The notes under the pieces are model-generated. The model did no database searches. It was not told the origin of the DNA and saw nothing but the letters and a program-made list of their open reading frames with translations. Positions 1 through 10,129 of a DNA stretch of 64,000 nucleotides are shown in pieces. The translations under genes and the position numbers were made by a program. Source of the stretch: Apostichopus japonicus (taxonomy: Eukaryota; Echinodermata; Holothuroidea; Aspidochirotida; Stichopodidae); contig NC_092575.1 in NCBI RefSeq assembly GCF_037975245.1, forward strand, positions 14,924,310-14,988,309, in the 5' to 3' direction. Every line of letters starts with the position of its first letter. The stretch's first letter is position 1.

Positions 1-2075
1 CATTTGGTTTCAAGTAATCCTTTAACCATCTCACTAATCTCACCAATCAAAATGGCTGTCTCAACTCATTATTATTACAGTGCAGACAACCATTCTTAGG
101 CGAGCTCCTCAAGTGGAAATATAAAAGTCAATATTAGGATAACAAGACTCATCTGACAAGAAAGAAAATATACACGTTTTCCAACGTGTTAAAAATTTCT
201 CAAGGACATTTTATGTTGGATGTCATTACATACATTTTGCGCTCTGTTGTTTGCACATTGCAGATTACAGCACATTCTTTGCTTCACTTTTTAGACTCTA
301 TAAAAGAATGTAATATTAATGATTACCAACTACATATCTGAACTGGTAGAGATCATTCATTTATAGCACGTCAGAAATATGTCAAACACTTAAGGGTAGC
401 ATATATTGTATCCTGGGTGAATATCTTGAAAACCTGAATATATAGTTAAAAACACATTATTTGCTCTAAATTAATAGATTTTGTTGGGGGGTAGGCAGGC
501 TTTTTGCATTTTGGTAAATGATGTCAAAAATATCGGTGACAATTATATTTTAAAGGTGAGTATCTTGAAATGCAATATAGATACAAAAAATTATTTCCAC
601 AATTATTTTTTTTTTTTTTAACATTGACTAGGGACTAGGGAAGTTGCCTTAATATCTAGAACGAATTTGTAAGTCTTTACGAAAATCCAATATTTAAATT
701 TCAACATCAGCTTTTTCCATCCAGCAACCATTCAAAACATTTGATACTTCATATTTACACCAAAATTAAACCAAATATACACCAAAAAATGTGTAATATA
801 AAATAATACACCAACAACTGTACATGTTTGACACTTCACATATACACAAAAAGCTGTACAAACATGTACAGGACTAGCACGCAAACTATCACAATTAAAT
901 AATGCATTTAATATCATGAGGAAATTGATAACATCTCAATGTACCATATAAAACAGTTATCCTTTTCCATAAAGGAATAGCTCATTGAAAGCAAACTTGA
1001 CATCATAACCAGACCAATTTCCTAATGAATGTTTTAGAACAAAGAATGAATAGAAAAAGATGGTAATTGACACACATTTTGAAATCTAAAGCAAGTGAGA
1101 TGTACCAGTTTTAGGAACATTTGAAGGTGCAAATTTGTTTCCTACCTTTTCCAAGGACAAAATTTGCAAAAATAAAATCCACTTCTTAGACACACTTCAA
1201 CAATCTCAGAATGAGCTTTTCTCATTAAATGTTTAGAGACATGGTGTGCAAACTTATGGAAACAAGACAAGAGGGCCAGCCATGCATGCAATGCTCATGG
1301 AAAAGAAAAAAATGTGGTTGATCGTTATTGCGTTTGGCACAAGACCAAGGAAGGTGACTGTCCTCTTTGACTTGAGGGTTCTGTCTCATCTTAGGCCTAG
1401 CCTACCCCAATTCATGACTTGTAAGTTGTGGGATGAATTATTTGTTACTGACATAGATCCTATGCCAAAAATGGCAGACCATCACAGACTATTTTAGGCA
1501 GGACCTCCAGGACTAGCCTACACTACACTGTTATGATAAAGCCTTACTTGTGAATTTAACAAAATGTTGACAGGGTTTGTGCCTAAATGTAATAATATAT
1601 GGTAATAGGCATTGCAATAATTATTCTAATTGCAATTATTGTTTCCAAAGGGTCTGTTAAAGAAAAGTTAGGCTTACCTAATACTAGTAATTGCGCGAAC
1701 TTAGGCCTGGCCAAGTTCTGGTAATTATAAAAATGGTGGACCTTGAAAATGTAGATAGCAAAATTGTCTTGTAGCATTATCTTTTCTTTTATCTTCAACC
1801 TAGCCTCTTCAATCATTGCATATTGTATGTATGTATGTATGTATATTAGATCCTCCTGCAAGCAGGAACTTGCGAAGAAGCCTCATTGGCTTATCAAAGC
1901 CGCAAGCTGACCGAAGTCAGTCTCTTACATTCATATTTAACGTCCATGATCATGAATTGTTTAACAACAAATAATTGTGACAACAAATAAGGCTCAATTA
2001 CACAACATACTAACCTATAAATGCTAAAGTATGAGGTATCAAATGTAAACATCAATTAGCCTATTATGAACTCAC
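1..2075. other. Non-coding stretch left of the first exon
   Basis: I found no convincing coding exon here. It is AT-rich and presumably an intron of the minus-strand gene whose first coding exon is at 2076-2263. The right part holds a (GTAT)n-tailed SINE fragment near 1824-1968. Motifs of the form TTAGGCC/GGCCTAA occur around 1391-1405, 1668 and 1700. Short open frames in the region lack splice context or recognisable protein content. Confidence 0.5.
1824..1968 (-). repeat. SINE fragment with (GTAT)n tail
   Basis: A (GTAT)n run is followed by a block beginning GATCCTCCTGCAAGCAGG that recurs at about 28785 and 38811. The 38.8-kb copy is longer and carries a tRNA-like head on the minus strand, so this is read as a truncated minus-strand SINE whose 3' tail is the microsatellite. 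Confidence 0.7.
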
Positions 2076-2263
2076 GTGTGTCCCTTGAGGTAGTCTATCG
2101 CCCAACTTGCACATTCTCCCTCGATTTCTTCTTTAGTAAGACGAAAAGTAATTAATCGAAATGGCAAAGGGTCATTGTTGGTTAGAGGTCCACTGTGCTT
2201 TTCACTAAATTCACTTAAAAATTTCTTGAAGAGCTCCAAGTCTTCTTCGTTTTCAGACCCCAT
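2076..2263 (-). CDS. First coding exon of an unrecognised gene (partial)
   Basis: A 62-codon exon read leftward from an ATG at 2263-2261, ending in phase 2 at a strong donor (AC|GTGAGT, intron from 2075). The peptide begins MGSENEEDLELFKKFLSEF and ends around ASWAIDYLKGH. It is acidic then amphipathic, with no signal peptide or membrane segment. The frame is open upstream of this ATG for 16 more codons, with another ATG at 2311, but that extra part looks like leader sequence. I do not recognise the family. The remaining exons must lie to the left and I could not find one inside the window. The gene points away from ZSWIM7, so the 2 kb between them may be a shared promoter region. That it is a real exon is inferred from the donor and from amino-acid composition. 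Confidence 0.5.
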
Positions 2264-4273
2264 TTTCTTACTCTGTGTGATTCGCCTTCCTCGATTATCT
2301 TTAGCACACACAGATTGCTAACCAAACAAAAGGACAGGCTTTATTGTAAAATATAGCCTATCTACTGGAAAGTAACTGAATAAAACACACACGTTCAGTA
2401 CAATGCTATCCTGGATATTTCAACACAGCAAGGCCTGGATACGTTGTAAACAAACCTGGTATTACCACAATGCTCTTTGCGGCCAACATGATCTGAATCA
2501 TGCATGAATATTACGCATACCCGTGGTAACATATTGCTGCTTGGTAAAAGGGGGAATTGTTCGAAGCAGCCGTAATCCCCTAAAGTTGATTGGTTGTTGT
2601 ATAAAACTGATCTTTGCCATTTGACTAATGACTTATATTGACGTCTGTAAATACTGAACGAGTGATAAGATGGCAGCATAGCAAATCATATATGTAGGGA
2701 AGTTGGATCAAACCAAGGGCGCTGAGCTGCATGATGAGTATACGCCGATGGCTGCGCATGCCTAGAAACCGCGAAGCCATACACACGTTACGTTGGGTGA
2801 AACCCCTTTTTTGAATGTCAAATGCACTACAGAAACAACTTTATACATGCTTAGAAACACTTTCGTTTCAAGAAAGGAAAAGCTGCTCTTATTTTGTAAG
2901 ATGAGCAACGGCGACACAATAGACAGTCTTTGTGATACGGTATGAGAGCCGGACTCAATCCACCAAGGGTAACAGAATCTGGATTTCTTACTAGCTTCCT
3001 TGAAACATATTTAGCCTAACTTAGAGAATACGTATTAACTTCAGTTATTGCTAGCCTAGTCCTACCTTACCCAAATAACATTAGCCTATCGTAATAATCT
3101 GTGTTTCAGAATCATACTGCATGCTAGTAAAAAGGTATCAAGAACTAAGGCGACTGTACGATGCGTTATCCTTCAGTAGCCCTTTTCTTTAGTCTAGGCT
3201 AAGTTACCATTCTTACCAGCTCAACATAAATTTGACTTTACATACTGTATGGGCCTAAAGTAGTAAAGGGCTAACAATATATTTCTGAACAATTTCAGAT
3301 GCCTAGATGTAAACCAGCCTAGTTTATTTGTCATACTAGTCTAGAAGATATGGTAAACAAAAGTTAAGTTTAGTAGTAATAAAGTTTTATTGGAATAAAT
3401 TAACTAGTTTAGTCATTGTAAGTTGTAGGAAACAAAGTTCAACTTTTAAGCCTGATTCTAAATCCCTTCAAGGGTAACCTAGTGTACTGCAAAATAGTAC
3501 TTTTGCATCCCTCTGTTGGTACTGCATGGGATATTTTTTTTTTCAATTTCATATCCAACTTCAAATACAAACTGGTATATGAGTTGTAGCACAACTGATT
3601 GCAACAGGAATTGTGTCCTCACTATTCACTGCCAGACTAACCATGTCATGTTATTCTGCCAAGGCCAACAGCAGGACAAACAGAGAAGTTTCTATCCTAT
3701 CCTCAGACCAATAACATGACCTATTTGCTCTCTGCCTATTCCATTATTGTAACATGTGTATGAAGTTTAGATATGAGACAAATATTACAGAAGTGTTGAC
3801 TTGTTACGTTCAGAGTGCACCCTTGCAGAAATGGTATGCTAAAAGGACATCTCAGGTAAAATAAGTTTCTATGGCTATCCAGCCTCCACACTAACTTGCC
3901 TCCACCCTATCTCCCACCCCTGCCCCCCGCCCCCTTCCAAAACAAGTCAAACCTCCCCCGGCCCACAGCATGATGTTGTACAAAAGTTGTGGGCTATTGA
4001 ATTCTTTGAAGTACTGCCAAAGCTAATCATTGCCTTGAAACATGTGTTTGAATAAAACACATGTTGATTGATGTTCATGTTAATGATGTGTGTCTGCACT
4101 GTCATTGGCAAAGTCACTGCCAGGCAATCGGTGCACTGACATAACATCACTATTCCCCCTGGTTGTAGGGCATAAAGCCACCATGTACAATATTACAACT
4201 CAGTCAAGTCTTCTATGATTATAATGTTACATTCCTGTTGACATCATGTAAATACCTTGTCCCTTTCATTCAG
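2264..4273. other. Divergent intergenic / 5' leader region
   Basis: This region lies between the minus-strand exon at 2076-2263 and the first ZSWIM7 coding exon. It probably holds both transcription starts. A candidate 5' leader exon for ZSWIM7 ends at 2939 before GTATGAG. GCCTAA/TTAGGC-type motifs are dense at 3010-3320. A C-rich run is at about 3901-3960. No TATA box could be identified with confidence. Confidence 0.4.
2901..2939 (+). promoter_or_regulatory. Possible 5' leader exon carrying an upstream ORF
   Basis: An ATG at 2901 opens 13 codons running to a plausible donor (ACG|GTATGA). If joined to the acceptor at 4273 (TTTCATTTCAG), the frame continues for 11 codons and stops at TAG, out of frame with the ZSWIM7 ATG at 4279 and overlapping it. 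It could be an upstream ORF that lowers ZSWIM7 translation. The splice is inferred only from motifs. Confidence 0.25.
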
Positions 4274-4278
4274 CAAGT

Positions 4279-4369
4279 ATGTACAACAATTCAGATGACT
4301 CACTGGTAGAGAGGGTGGAAGATCAGTTACTGAGACTGTTACAAGATGAATATGCCAAGAAACAGCAAA
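4279..4369 (+). CDS. ZSWIM7: ZSWIM7 coding exon 1
   Basis: The exon begins at 4274 after TTTCATTTCAG and the ATG is at 4279. It encodes residues 1-30 and ends in phase 1 at a strong donor (CAAA|GTAAGT). It forms the amphipathic N-terminal helix. Confidence 0.88.
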
Positions 4370-7300
4370 GTAAGTATTCCATCAGCTGGTCATTCAACTT
4401 AGTACTATCTGCATGCACAGTGAAACATGGAAGCCATAATGTGTCACATGGTTGACCATGTATGTATATATGTGTGGGTCTTGCTAAGGTCTCCAGAAGT
4501 ACAAACACCTATAGATAGCGTGTACTTTCACATTAATGTACAAACTATGTGAAGTTTGTCTAGGAATGTAATGAAACAGGATTTGCCATTTAGTACCACT
4601 GATGTAATTAAGTGACTAATGTTAACTTAATTATGGAGTTTAAATTAGCAATATGTTAGAGATTTTATGAATTTGTTACAATGATAACCTGGCCCATGTT
4701 TTTAATGTAGAAAACTGAAAATTATTGATAAGTAGAATTTTTGTTCATTTTCCCCCCTTTCTTTAGTTTCTGATGAGTTGCTCTCCAGGTAAGCCAAAGC
4801 AAAATCTTTTCTGTGTTTGGTATTTATTGGACAGTTGAAAATTGTTATATACAATAGAAACTCATTCTCTAGACCAGGGGTCCCCTAACTGGGGTGCATG
4901 AACCCAGGGGTAGGTGAGTCCATCCCAGGGTGATCGTGAGACGTATCTAAAAGTCAAAACTTTAGTACTTTTTGTTGAATTAAAATCTGATATATCATAT
5001 AATTTAGTAATGTACAACAGTCGTACTGTACCTATTGACAATTTCTTTTCGCGTTCCATACACATGTTGCCATTGTAGTACTGTACCGTGCATGTGCCAT
5101 AAATAACTGAATTATGAAACAGACACAGTCCGCATGACTTTGGTGAAGTTGGTGTACGCATGACAGTACGTCCTGCAGATAAAGAGCTGATCTGATCTTG
5201 AAGTTTCCAAATAAATATTTGTTCATCTCGTTTCTTTCATTACAATAATACACTATGAATTTGATCTTTTAAGAAGCACTGTTATGTGTATTATAGTATA
5301 ATAATGACTCAGATCGTGTCTCAAAAAGTTGGGGGTTCGTGGACAACTCTGGCATCCACAGGGGGTTTGTGGAGGGATAAAGTTAGGGAAACCCTTCTCT
5401 AGACAGTGTGACAAGTGTATTAATCTATACGGTATTTAAAGACCACTGTAGTTGGTTACTATTTTACTTGCATCTGAGCCTGCGCACTCCAGAGAATATG
5501 ACCTTCTGTAATGATTGAGCAAGATGAAAATCCATTAGAAATCATCCATAAAATCTATGTGTTTTAATAACCACGCCATCCAGACACCGCAGCAGACCAG
5601 AGGGGTACAAATGTGCGGTGAATTGAGGTCTGCAAGCTCTCCAGACAGGAATAGGAGGAGAAAACGCTTACAGTGCTTTCACTTCAGAGAACATTTTCCA
5701 TTGAAATATCACATACTTGATGTTTTGGCAAATTAATTTTAATATTCATTTTTATAAACTTGTTATTTAAGTGTAATACAAGATTACACCATAAATTTGT
5801 AAAATCTTAGTCTCCTTTTTTACATGTTTAACTTTCAGCCAAATTTCTATTTTGGGAATATAGAAAATGTTCTTCTTTGACACCAACAAAATCAAATTAT
5901 CAATGTTTTTTGCTTGCCTCAAAGTGTGATTCTCATAACTGAATGAAGCAATTAGAGCTTACATTAAAATGGTCTTGTGTGATGATGGCAATGCTGCATG
6001 CATGTGACTCACTAATTGAATTTTTAGCCTAAATTAAACTATGCGTGTTGCTTTAAATTATGAATGATTGTATAGCTTTCTCTTTTTTATGCAGCTTGAA
6101 TTTTGTTTTTGGGAATCCTCTTTTGCCAGCCCTTGATCTAGTAGACCACTCAAACGTTACAAAATTCAGTAGTCCATCCGGCAGGGTTGCCTTTCAGGTA
6201 TCACAATCCTACTTAAACACATCTTAAAATATAAAATATTCATCAAAAAATATTACTTTTTCAGTAAATTATTGTTTTAGAAGTAACTATGTTATTAAAG
6301 CTTTAATTATTTTTGCTACATTGTTTTGGGTCACAGGATCACAACTCAACATACTTTCAAACTCTAATTTCATAATTGAGACATAATTGATTGAAAATGG
6401 CCCAAATTTAATGAATCATGAAAATTCCTTACAAGTTGATTCATTGTTTGAAGGCAAGAGAATCTATTGATCAGATACTCATCGACCTGTGTGTGAGGAT
6501 TTGTGAACAGGGTCACTCCCCAAACAAAACTTACATTGAACTATTTTGAAATTTCTTCCCTACCACTTTCTGGGTTGTACCAAATGAAAGTGGGGTGTGA
6601 TCCGTAGCAATACCATCTGCAAGGTACTGTGGCTTCAAATTGGCACACACCATCAAAGATAGCGACAGTACTTGCCAATGTGCAAATACAGGGAGCTGTA
6701 TAGATGAGCTCAGTTGGTAGAGCAAAAGCTTGTAACCCTTAGGTCACTTGTTTCAATGCCATTGTAGTGAAAAGAACGTAACCTGGTCATTTCAAGTTTC
6801 TTTGACATTTTCCAGTAAGCTCTCTAATCATCATTTACTTCTATTTTTTTTTAATCCAGCGAGTTCCTGCGAGTGCTTTAATAACCAAAGAATTCAAAAT
6901 GAGAACATTCCAAAATGCTACACTAAGTTATTCCCTGTGATATTCTTCAGTCAATAGCATGAAAGCTTCGTTTACACGTTCTCGTTTAGAATACAGTTTA
7001 GTAGTCTGAAATAATATTGAATCTTTTTGAATCTATTTTTTTTTTAAATCTATTTTTGAATCTTTGAATTTTTTAATCTATTTTTTTATAGAAAAAAGCT
7101 ATTATTTTTGCTATTACTAAAGCTATTATTAAAAAAGCTATTATTTTTGAAGGAATGCCAGTTTTACCAAGCATTTACCTTCATTTTCAATTATTTAGAT
7201 TTGTTTGTTTTCTCTCATTGGTTTAAAGGTTAAAGGAACTACCGGACACTTGTATGCCTTGTTGCCTTCAAGTCAGTTCTGCTCATGTCCATATCATGAA

Positions 7301-9086
7301 TTTGGAGGTTTGTACACACTACTTTAAAATATTATGCATTGATGTATGAAGACTAATGAACAGCTGTGATTTTCTTAAAAGCCCAGATATGAAATTATTT
7401 TAAGATTTAAGAAGGCACTTGATCCAACTAAAATTGCTACGGCCTCCCAAAATATTCACCATGTCAATGTGAATGGAAGAATGATTAATGAGTTTGAGGA
7501 ATTCTCAACTTTTTGTCATGCAGAACCATGCAAAGAGCAAAAAAGAACACCACAGAATTATTAAGTTTGACTTGTTTGGAATATTTTTAATGACCACTTG
7601 TGGAAAAGCCATGAATGTAGGATATAATAATCCAATTCTTCCTTGTAATGTGAAGTGAATGTGTTACTTCATTTCTGTCATTCTTGTTTTTCCAGTGCTT
7701 AAGAGGAAGGAAGCACCAATGGTGAGTTTATATTTCCTTGATTTTGTTATAGTGTCGTATAGGATTGTGGTAAACTGTGGCAATTTGCCCCATATTCAGT
7801 ACATTTGTTGTGTTGGATAAACGCATTCAAAATCTGTTGAAAATATTTGAAACTCTCCTTTTGTTTCCAAGATATACACATTTGAAGTTTTGATAAATTT
7901 GGAGAACGAATTAAATATGTGAAAACTATGACATAGAGTGTTGGCTGTTCACTCATCAAGATTCTTATTTTATCCCTTAATAAGTTAAAAATAACAAGTG
8001 AACCACCTTGTTACATATATCATTAGAATAATGTGATGTTCCTCTCTTAAAAGAAGGCAATGAAATATTTCAACAAATCGCCTTGAGCCATGAACCTGTG
8101 TTCAGTGTCCTTGAAATGAAGGTTGTGAAAACAAAGGGATAACATAACAAAATTAGGCAGTCACTCCTTTTACATCATCAATGTGCATAGTGTGCTCATA
8201 AATAAAGTTAGAATTAAAAAAGACTTGTAAAATGGTCAATCTTTGATGGGAGTTGCAGCTATTGTCATGATTTCTAATGCCTATTAGAGTGATTAGGACA
8301 ATATTGTTCATAGGAGTAGGTAGACTTTAAAACTTGCTACACACGTTGAACGTTTCGCTACAATTCAAATAATGCAGTTGTGTGAATAACATTTCCATCA
8401 GCTTCGAGAGAAGCAATTTGAATTCTAAATTTTTTTATGGTAACAAAAACCAAGCTTAGTAGGCGAATGCTTCAATTTCAATTAATTTTAAGTAAAAGCA
8501 AAATATTTCAGGGCTCACAATAAACGGTGTTTGTAGATTGCAGCCAAAGATGAAAGTCCCAGAAGGCCCCTTGTGTTCAAATTTTGTCAATACAGTGAAA
8601 ATCGTTTTTATTTTTGTCCCCTCAAAGACACGTTCAGTACAAATAAGATACTGGCAAAGATCATACTAATGAATATATTCATATGAACTAACAGGAACAA
8701 AACAGAAAGAAACATTTAGTAATATTTTAACAGCAGTCATTTTCTATCTTCAAATTATTGTCTGATGTATGCAAGTCCTTTGTTGCCTTACTACAGGGGA
8801 AAGCTCTATTGGTTGCTAGTATCGGTCAAATTAATAACACTACATCCATATTCATGTTTTTACATTCATCAGTAGCAGTGTATGCATGTAAAAATTCACT
8901 GATTCAAAACAGAATGCAGTTTCTAAATGTTGTTAATAATTTTGGTCCATCTTTCTTCAGTGCAAACATGCCCTAGCAGTTCTTATCTCTTGTGCAGTTG
9001 GTACCTGCAAGGAGGCAAACCTCTCTGATGAACATCTCGCACAGTTGCTCCTCACGAACACAGACACTGCGGTAGATGAAACCTGA
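4279..9086 (+). CDS. ZSWIM7: ZSWIM7 (SWS1), SWIM zinc-finger recombination mediator; six coding exons
   Basis: ZSWIM7/SWS1 pairs with the RAD51 paralogue-like SWSAP1 (Shu complex) to promote RAD51 filament assembly in homologous recombination; in vertebrates it is needed for meiosis. The coding exons are 4279-4369, 4767-4788, 6095-6197, 7229-7307, 7696-7721 and 8961-9086. Phases match at every junction and they give 447 nt, i.e. 148 aa against about 140 in human. Family landmarks seen: LNFVFG then ALDLVD (res. 39-57), the SSPSGR motif (65-70), and a SWIM motif C90-x-C92 ... C108-x-H110 followed by ALAVLI. The start at 4279 was chosen because its peptide (LVERVEDQLLRLLQDEY) fits the amphipathic N terminus of the family and the frame is closed upstream. 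The SWIM motif is spread over exons 4-6. The gene is tail to tail with the RAMA-domain gene. Confidence 0.93.
4767..4788 (+). CDS. ZSWIM7: ZSWIM7 coding exon 2 (22-nt micro-exon)
   Basis: Only 22 nt lie between TTTCTTTAG and GTAAGC. It encodes ISDELLS plus two bases of Ser38. The human protein has DEYLLSLKFLFG at this point, so the micro-exon is required for a normal product. A hAT-type element begins 87 bp downstream. Confidence 0.85.
4875..5396. mobile_element. hAT-like non-autonomous element (522 bp)
   Basis: Imperfect terminal inverted repeats: CAGGGGTCCCCTAACT at the left end, and the complement of the right end reads AAGGGTTTCCCTAACT. An exact 8-bp target-site duplication CTCTAGAC lies at 4867-4874 and 5397-5404. 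Eight-base duplications and CAGGG-type ends are typical of hAT transposons. No transposase frame is present. It lies in ZSWIM7 intron 2. Confidence 0.85.
6095..6197 (+). CDS. ZSWIM7: ZSWIM7 coding exon 3
   Basis: Acceptor TTTTTTATGCAG, donor TTTCAG|GTATCA. It encodes residues 38-72, including LNFVFG, ALDLVD and SSPSGR, the best-conserved part outside the SWIM motif. Confidence 0.92.
6700..6770 (+). repeat. Decayed tRNA-like (SINE head) sequence
   Basis: The stretch GAGCTCAGTTGGTAGAGC (from about 6707) resembles a tRNA D-arm / Pol III A box, with a degraded B-box-like TTGTTTCAATGCC downstream. No complete cloverleaf can be drawn, so it is read as a relic SINE head inside ZSWIM7 intron 3. Confidence 0.45.
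7229..7307 (+). CDS. ZSWIM7: ZSWIM7 coding exon 4
   Basis: It encodes VKGTTGHLYALLP and the first zinc ligands C90 and C92 (FCSCP). The acceptor is a less common AAG (GTTTAAAG|GTTAAA) and the donor is GGAG|GTTTGT. The frame and the family match support the exon despite weak sites at both ends. Confidence 0.85.
7696..7721 (+). CDS. ZSWIM7: ZSWIM7 coding exon 5 (26-nt micro-exon)
   Basis: Acceptor TTTTTCCAG, donor ATG|GTGAGT. It encodes V99 and LKRKEAPM, the spacer between the two halves of the SWIM motif, matching the human spacer in position. Confidence 0.87.
8961..9086 (+). CDS. ZSWIM7: ZSWIM7 coding exon 6 (terminal)
   Basis: Acceptor CTTTCTTCAG. It starts with CKHALAVLI, which supplies zinc ligands C108 and H110, and ends at TGA (9084-9086) after 41 codons. 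The nearest AATAAA downstream is at 9780-9785, implying a 3' UTR of about 0.7 kb. Confidence 0.92.
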   Translation, partial: CKHALAVLISCAVGTCKEANLSDEHLAQLLLTNTDTAVDET

Positions 9087-9836
9087 AGAATGTATCCAAT
9101 GACAGATAAATGCTGGAGTTAGTAAATAAGCTCTAGTTAAGATGTTATCTCTGAAAGCAGTATTTGTGGAGGAATCATGGATTGAGTCCTTTCGCTAACT
9201 TCCAACTTTGTCAGAGAATGTAATTGGAGAAGTTCAAACAAGGAACACCAAATAGTGGTACAATGTACAAAGATGCATTGCTTTGAAAGTCACTATAATT
9301 CCACACTGGGAATTCAGTTTGTTCATTACACAGGAGCTTTCAAGAGGTGGCCTTTGAGACCAAATCTGGCCCACGAAAAAGAAGAAAAGAAAACACACAT
9401 GCACAATCTTGAACTAATCTGGTGTTTGGGTCCTTTTTAATGCCTTAGGCTTGAGCATCCTACCAGCTTACCTAGCACATTGATCAATCTAAACATAGTG
9501 TGATTTTTGGTTTCCTCTGGCCCTTGTAGAAAATTTATTGAGAACCCCTTGGCATAGATCATTAAGAAAATGGATCATTTAGATATTTAAGGTTTTAGGT
9601 AGCATTAACTGTCAAATATCACTTCTTTCAAAGAGATACCAAATCAATTCACAATATATAACGAAGCAGTTGCATATGTGGCATCTGTTTATTTCATTTT
9701 CAGTGTATGCAAATGAGTAATGCTTGTTGGAAAATCGTAAGTATTCAAATGCAGCTTTTGGTTATAAAACATTTTATGAAATAAAAGCAAAGTGCTGATC
9801 TGAAATTTTATGTTTTGTATTTATTTCTTGTAAGTT
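9087..9836. terminator. Convergent 3' UTR region with facing poly(A) signals
   Basis: This is the space between the stop codons of ZSWIM7 (9086, plus) and the RAMA-domain gene (9837, minus). A plus-strand AATAAA lies at 9780-9785 and a minus-strand AATAAA (TTTATT on the plus strand) at 9820-9825, only 35 bp apart. The two transcripts probably end close together or overlap. No other gene is seen. Confidence 0.55.
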
Positions 9837-10129
9837 TTATTCTTCCCATCTTGTAAGGTCATTTAACCAATTGGGTGGAACTAAGGAATCAGAACCTCCA
9901 TCATTTCTCCAGAATCCATCTTGAAACAAATCTTCTGTTGGAAACAGCTCATCGTTTCCTATCAGGTAGATGGATTTGATAGATGAAAGGTCAATACTGT
10001 CATAGAACGATGACTGCTTTTTATAGACTGATCTCTCTCCGGGCAATTTTGTTTGATACTTGAATGAGTTAGCTGGGATCGGTGGTTTAGTTACAAGAGT
10101 CGTTGACTGGATGGGATTTATTGTCTTGG
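9837..10129 (-). CDS. RAMA gene, terminal exon
   Basis: Acceptor CTCTTTTCAG (minus strand); it encodes 96 residues and TAA at 9839-9837. It contains a basic/proline stretch, then a hydrophobic-acidic segment (SSIKSIYLIGNDELFP) followed by GFWRND and PNWLNDLTRW at the end. This short tail is the part compared with the REC114-binding C terminus of ANKRD31. Confidence 0.82.
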
